Below are positions 54,958 to 64,000 of a stretch of 64,000 bases of DNA, piece by piece. The stretch's first letter is position 1. Every line of letters begins with the position of its first letter. The translations under genes were made by a program, and so were the position numbers. Under the pieces are notes generated by a model. It saw only the letters and a list, made by a program, of their open reading frames with translations. It was not told the origin of the DNA and did no database searches. Source of the DNA: Rhodosporidiobolus odoratus (Eukaryota; Basidiomycota; Microbotryomycetes; Sporidiobolales; Sporidiobolaceae); the NCBI GenBank assembly GCA_034387635.1, contig JAOANU010000009.1:124001-188000 (forward strand), in the 5' to 3' direction.

Positions 54958-56018
54958 ATGGCAAGTGGACACCATACAAGCACTCTAGCGCACTGTTTAA
55001 CCCACCCTTGTCCCCGCAGTCACTCTCGCTCGTCCCCTCGTCTCAACCGACCTCGTCGTCTCTGTCCCTCAAGGACACGGCCAACTCGCATGGATTGCAC
55101 GACACTCTCCAGTATGGGCTCAGGAGTCTCGCCGCTGATGTGCAACCCAAGCACCCACTCGAGAACAGGATCAGTCAGGTCAGCCTTCGTCACCTTTCAC
55201 TCGAGGCGGGGGTTGCGTAAGTGGGTATGGAGCGACACCAGCCAAAGCGTCTGGACAATGTCATGCTGACCCGGTGCCTCACCCGCCTCGTCCCCGCCCC
55301 GCCCAATTCGTCTCTCGCCGTCTCTCGCATTGCTCGTTCTCCGCCCCTCGACTCCCCCTTTTCTCGTCCCCCCCCCCCGCTTCCCACGACGCTCGCCATG
55401 CGCAGTGGTCCGAGACCCGCGAAAACCTCGACATGACCCTACAACGCAACATGTTCGGCCTACACGCCCCGGTGAGGTTGATGATGGAACGAGGCTTGGT
55501 TCAGCAGGTCCCGTCCCTTCTTCTCGCCTTCTTGCCTTCTCCTCTTCGTAACGCCGCAAGAACGCTCACGCCTGAACGTGGTTGGCAGTCCCCCGCGCCA
55601 TTCAACATCTCTTCACTCGGTGGGTTCACTCGTCCGGGAAACTTGCACCTCGACATCTTGATGGGGCGGGATGAGGAACTCAGCGTCGAGGATGTATTGG
55701 TCGGTATGTTGCGCCACCTTTCTAAACGTTCCTCCCGCTTTCCTCCTGCTCCTCTCCTCAAGACGTGTCGTCTCTGGGCTTACCATTTTAGTGCATATCA
55801 TGCTAATTCAAACTCTCTATCTTCTACTTCGCTTCCTCCCTACCGGTTCTCCACCACTTCCAACCCGTCCTGACAATGTCCCCCTCCCACCAAACTGGTT
55901 CAACTGCCCCTCACCCTTGTCCCCGCCCACAACCGCCTCCACGTCTAAAGACCGCGCCCAAACCGCCCCACTCGGCGACTTCCACCTCGCCATGGAGAAG
56001 AAGCTCAGGCTTCCCTAA
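54958..56018 (+). CDS. UMP1: Proteasome maturation factor Ump1/POMP (201 aa)
   Basis: Exons 54958..54960, 55020..55178, 55407..55508, 55589..55703, 55792..56018 close to 606 nt. The family signature is clear: LHDTLQYGLRSLAADV, HPLENRI, WSETRENLDMTLQRNMFGLH, APVRLMMER, GNLHLDILMGRDEELSVED, and the end GDFHLAMEKKL. Ump1 is a chaperone trapped in assembling 20S half-proteasomes and becomes their first substrate. The first exon appears to be only the ATG codon, followed by a GC-AG intron (GCAAGT...CCGCAG). The alternative, reading on from an upstream frame, has no ATG. A Pro-rich insertion of about 35 residues before the end is unusual for the family. Confidence 0.88.
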
Positions 56019-56444
56019 AAAGAGAGAAAGCCTCCCTCTTCTTCTTCTTCCCCCGCCTTGTTGTCCCCCCCCCTCGCCCTCGCGTCGTCTTCTTTCCCTC
56101 CTCGCAGTCTGTTGTAGCACCTCCCACCCGCATTCGAACTCACATTGCCTCCAGGCGTGTTCGCGGTTGCGTTTTTTTTGGGTCCTCGTGTTTCGTTCAG
56201 CCGCAATCAATCGAGAAAGCCTTTGCATTCGTGGGCCCGTTTGCGACGAGATTGATGCGAGCTTAGGCGAGATGAAGGGACAGAGGGAGGGAAAGAGAGG
56301 GGAGGTCGTAACCCGGCCGCGTTCAGGGTCCTGATCAGGCGGTTCTGGACGAAGAGAGGGGAGTCGGGTAGGGTAGGGGGAGGTGTCAAGTGGCTGCGGC
56401 ATCGAGACTCGTCGTCGAGAGAGGGGCTGGTGCATTGAGCTCGC

Positions 56445-57549
56445 TCAGCTGCTTGCCGAGTTGCTGAAAACGACTTGTTGACGTTGGCGTTCTTTCTCCT
56501 TCGCCTTATCCTTCATACGAGCTTCCATTTCGAGAAACGCCCTGCGAGACCGATTCATAAGTACTCAGGCTCAGGGCAAACCAACGGTAAAGAACGTGGC
56601 AAAAGACGTGCCGCATGGTAGGATCCAACCCTTCCCTAGCTCTCTCCAACTCCCTCTTTGCAACTTCCTTCGGATCCTTTTCCTCCTTATGCCCCTGCCC
56701 CTGCACATCCATCTTCCCGTCCTCTTTCTCCTCCTTCGGAAATGCGCCCAACTCGTCCGGCCACTCCCCCTGCTCCTCCAAAGCCTTCTCGTACTCATCC
56801 AATCCTCGTTCCTTTAACGACGCAAGTCGAAACAAGATCCTGGTTCGGGCGGATTGGAGGAATGAGTGGTACGTTTCTAGGTCTTCGAGGTAGAGGTCGT
56901 AGACGCAGTGGGCGCAGCCGGACATGCAACATTCTGCACGCGCACAGGAATTATGGACAGTACCACCACCGGGCAGGTAAGGGAGAGCAGAGCGGGGGGA
57001 GAGGGGGGGATCAGTTCTCGTTCGAGCCGTGCTTAGAGAGGGAGAGATCAGAAAAAGGCAAAATGAAAGGAAACTACAGTTCAATGCTACAAGAAGGAGA
57101 GAAGGGAAAAAAAAAGACGAACCTCCTTCAGCGGGCGGTTCCGGTTTCGTCGGAATCTCAACTCCCAGATACGTCTTCCTCTGGTCTTTCTCTTTCACCT
57201 GCTCCTGCCCACCGACCGTTGTAGCTTGACTCTGCTCAACTACCAGTGCTGGAGCGACAGACAGCCGTTCCCCTTCTGTGCGTCCCTCCACTGCATCTGC
57301 TCTACTCCCTGCCTCTGACTCTGACGGGGAAGGTAACCCAGCCTCGGCAATCACACCTCTAAGTAACCCTGGCGGAGGAGGAACCTCGTGAGTTGAAGGA
57401 GGCCAACCCAAAAGTTGAGTACGGTTTCGAGGATGTCGATCCAAATTGAATGTAGTTCTAGGATGAGGAATCCATTTACCGGTAGGGGAGAGGCGGAGGA
57501 GGGTACGGATTGGGGCGATAAAGGAGGAGGAGGAGGGAGGGCGGGTCAT
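56445..57549 (-). CDS. Oxidoreductase-like domain protein (OXLD1 type, 281 aa)
   Basis: Exons, minus strand: 57549..57123, 56933..56612, 56541..56445; 846 nt close exactly. A conserved block begins with GVEIPTKPEPP and crosses an intron into ECCMSGCAHCVYDLYLEDLE. This is the Cys-rich oxidoreductase-like N-terminal domain also found in human OXLD1 and yeast mitochondrial proteins. The C-terminal part is Lys/Glu-rich and ends with AFLEMEARMKDKAKEKERQ. The N-terminal 40 residues are Arg/Ser/Pro-rich and may be a mitochondrial leader. The last intron is GC-AG (donor GCACGT). The molecular role is unknown; homologues localise to mitochondria. Confidence 0.82.
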
Positions 57550-57923
57550 CGGGACATCTGATAATGGGAGTGAGGAGGAGTTGTACTTGGGTGGGAGTAG
57601 ACGGCAGTAGTACAGGGAGTATGTAGCGAGTTGGAAGCACAGCAGTGCGTAGTGACGTGAATGGGAGGAAAAGAAGCCGACCTGGCGACGTTCACCGCAT
57701 CGACGGAATCCTCTCCGCTGAATCAGCGAAAATGAGATCCGGCCTCTCCCCTCCCTTTTTTACAGCCCTAACAGTCATTCCAGAAGAGACCCTGGAAAGA
57801 GAGCGTGGAGACGCCCAAGATTGAAATGATGAACAACAAGCACAAACTCTTTTCATTCCTCTCTCCTGCTTACACCTCGTCGACTCCGTAGCCCTTCCTC
57901 GAGAGCGACGACAAGTACCTCAT
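57550..57923. other. Intergenic between two minus-strand genes
   Basis: 374 bp forming the promoter/leader of the OXLD-type gene and the 3' UTR of the helicase gene. Nothing further is recognisable. Confidence 0.6.
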
Positions 57924-62264
<4,341 letters not shown>

Positions 62265-63377
62265 TGCGGACTTGTCTTGAGCGCCCTGCAGTAGTCTGTA
62301 GCTATCCTTAGCGAGCACCGAAGGGACGAGAGGGTAAGAGTGATTTCAATCTCGGGTCGCTTCCCTTTCCCTCATGCCGTATCCCACATGTCCTGTGATG
62401 CCCTGCTGTCGAAACCCGGCGCGTCACAAGGTCGCTAGCATGACATGACACCCGTCTTGGCCGGCCCGGATCCCGTCTCACTGTTCTCTCTCCGTCAGTT
62501 GAGCCGAAGGTGGACACGCTGCTCACCCCCTCAGGGCCGCGAATGCAATGCTCCGCGACATCTACACTACAAGTCTGTTCTGCTGTGAGTTACACCGGCT
62601 CAGTCTTTCCCTCGTCGGCTCATCGCTACTTTCTTCTTCTATACTTCGACGTTGTCACTCCCCTCCGTAGGCTTCGCAACACTTATCATGCGGCGAGACA
62701 CTGGTCTAATCTCCAGCGGCTCTGGATTCGGCTCTTCCTCGGCGCACACGTGGTCCCCAACCCTTGACAGACGCCAGCACGACAAAATGTCCAAACTGGC
62801 ATATTGTTCAGCCTATCCTGCACACCTGCAGGTGCTGCACTGTTCTTCTGGGCCGTGCCCAGGTAGAGCTTCCCCGGTGTAGGTGTACAAGCACTCAGCT
62901 TCGAGGCCGCCCGTAATCTTCGATTGTGCGCTGCTTCAACTTGTGTATCTGGCGTGTCCTGCGCCGACGACTTACCCGCTGATTTCTTGCTCATTGGGAA
63001 GATATGCTAGATGATGCCTGCTTGGCCGTGCGCAGCGGACGCCAACTTGGGCACCCTTGTTGGGTCACCTTTGCCCCTCCCCTGTTTCTTTGCATATTCT
63101 TTGCTGAGATCGGCTGAGTGCCACGTTGTGGAGCTGTCCTGCTGCGCAACAGCTTGGGTTCCAGCCAGCATGAGCTACCTGCTTTGGCAGATGAGGCAGC
63201 AAGGACGAGACTTGCAGCCATTTGCATATGATTCTACCTGACAAGTACTCACAGGGCGAACTTGGCTAGGTAAATCAGAAAGAGAGGGTAAATGTGCTGC
63301 AGCTCTACGCAGCAGAAACTTGGCAGGCTGTAGCAGGATCAAAAAGATGCGGTCAAGCAGCCCAAATGGCAAAAAAA
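62265..63377. other. Gene-poor region with promoter of PRP2-like gene
   Basis: 1.1 kb without a supported gene. The first 300 bp are the likely promoter of the minus-strand helicase. The rest has short frames only and resembles the tRNA-rich flank near 41-42 kb in its low coding character. Confidence 0.55.
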
Positions 63378-63467
63378 TCCCTCGGGCCGGGATCGAACCG
63401 GCTGCCTTGAGATATGCGATGATAAACCGATTACAGTCTCACGCTCTTCCAGATGAGCTACCAAGGG
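63378..63467 (-). tRNA. tRNA-Tyr (GUA), 17-nt intron
   Basis: On the minus strand the acceptor CCCTTGG pairs with CCGAGGG, giving the C1:G72 pair of eukaryotic tRNA-Tyr, and the discriminator is A. The anticodon stem TGAGA/TCTCA encloses CTGTAA with a 17-nt intron after it. The T arm is GCCGG-TTCGATC-CCGGC. A T7 terminator follows immediately. Confidence 0.94.
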
Positions 63468-64000
63468 GTCGTTAGAGACCCCAACGACCAAAACACTATA
63501 TACATTAGTCAACCCACAGCGCGAGTGATTCGAGCTGGTCCCCTTCTCTGCGCCGCGTAAACATCGGCTACATAGAAAGTACAGGGAGCTCGTAGGACTT
63601 GCACATCTGCCGTTGCTGGCTGGAAAAGCCCTGCGTCATACTAGAAGAGACAGCCATGTTTTCCGCCAAGTTGTTGTGAAGATTCAAGAAGAATTGTACG
63701 ATAATCTAACCCAGGATATGAAGAATGAGAGAATGTCAAGGCGCTCTCCACTTGTCAAGACGCTCAGGTGTTGGAAAGTACAGGGACACTCTGCAGGGCA
63801 CTCTTAGTTGCTGTAGAGCAGTGAAGAAGAAAGCAAATGTGCCCCTCTAGCTACGAGTCCAACCCAATATATCCCCTTCCCCTGATTCAACTTCTTGCTG
63901 TCCTAACTTCACTTCTTTGACTCCGCCTTCTCCAACTCCTTTACCGTCTTTCAGTCAGGGCACGGCAAGACAGCTCTAGCAAAGTGCAGCTCAGAACCAC
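63468..64000. other. Unassigned right end
   Basis: 533 bp to the window edge. A short plus-strand frame at 63,613-63,807 lacks coding features. CT-rich text near the end (63,880-63,960) could be a promoter for a gene outside the window. Confidence 0.5.
63497..63502 (-). promoter_or_regulatory. TATA box of tRNA-Tyr
   Basis: TATATA at -30 to -35 from the tRNA-Tyr 5' end (63,467). This is the same spacing as at tRNA-Leu, Ser and Met. Confidence 0.65.

Overview
The window is nuclear DNA of a filamentous-fungus or yeast-type eukaryote, most likely a basidiomycete. GC-rich genes lie on both strands and are cut by many short introns (mostly 40 to 110 nt, occasionally about 230). The gene set is fungal and nuclear: Mss116-type helicase, Ump1, Sen54, Coq4, Cfd1, Prp2, METTL14, Bin3. 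A placement in Pucciniomycotina/Microbotryomycetes is my inference from style only; no rRNA is present to test it.

Left gene block (1-27,654): a METTL14-like RNA methyltransferase subunit cut by the window edge; a single-pass membrane protein; an F-box-like protein; a candidate meiotic Mei4/Rec24 protein; a Ser-rich protein of unknown function; tRNA-splicing endonuclease subunit Sen54; a small secreted protein; a Bin3/MePCE-type RNA cap methyltransferase; a Cid1/Trf-type nucleotidyltransferase; a RING-CH membrane ubiquitin ligase; an M50B-like membrane peptidase; and an SDR-family membrane reductase. RNA processing is strongly represented (METTL14, Sen54, Bin3, Cid1, and Prp2 on the right).

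Middle (27,773-43,015): about 15 kb with little or no protein coding and visibly lower GC. Its heart is a 13.1-kb palindrome. Two 4,675-bp inverted arms (27,773-32,447 and 36,187-40,861) are almost identical and enclose a 3,739-bp unique core (32,448-36,186). Each arm carries four tRNA genes (His, Arg, Ala, Leu), a GC-rich hairpin and one small spliced ORF. Two more tRNA genes (initiator Met and Ser) lie just outside the right arm. This layout of a unique core, long inverted repeats and tRNA genes resembles the regional centromeres of Schizosaccharomyces pombe and Candida tropicalis, and is the main candidate for a new system here.

Right gene block (43,163-62,264): Mss116-like mitochondrial DEAD-box helicase; a GPI-anchored secreted protein; a MYND-like zinc-finger protein; Cfd1; a coiled-coil acrB-like protein; Coq4; proteasome assembly factor Ump1; an oxidoreductase-like-domain protein; and the DEAH spliceosomal helicase Prp2/DHX16. 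The last 1.7 kb is again gene-poor and carries a tRNA-Tyr gene.

All seven different tRNA genes seen have an intron just 3' of the anticodon, and five have a TATA-like box about 30 bp upstream. Exon coordinates quoted as joins were checked by splice phase; where they did not close I say so.
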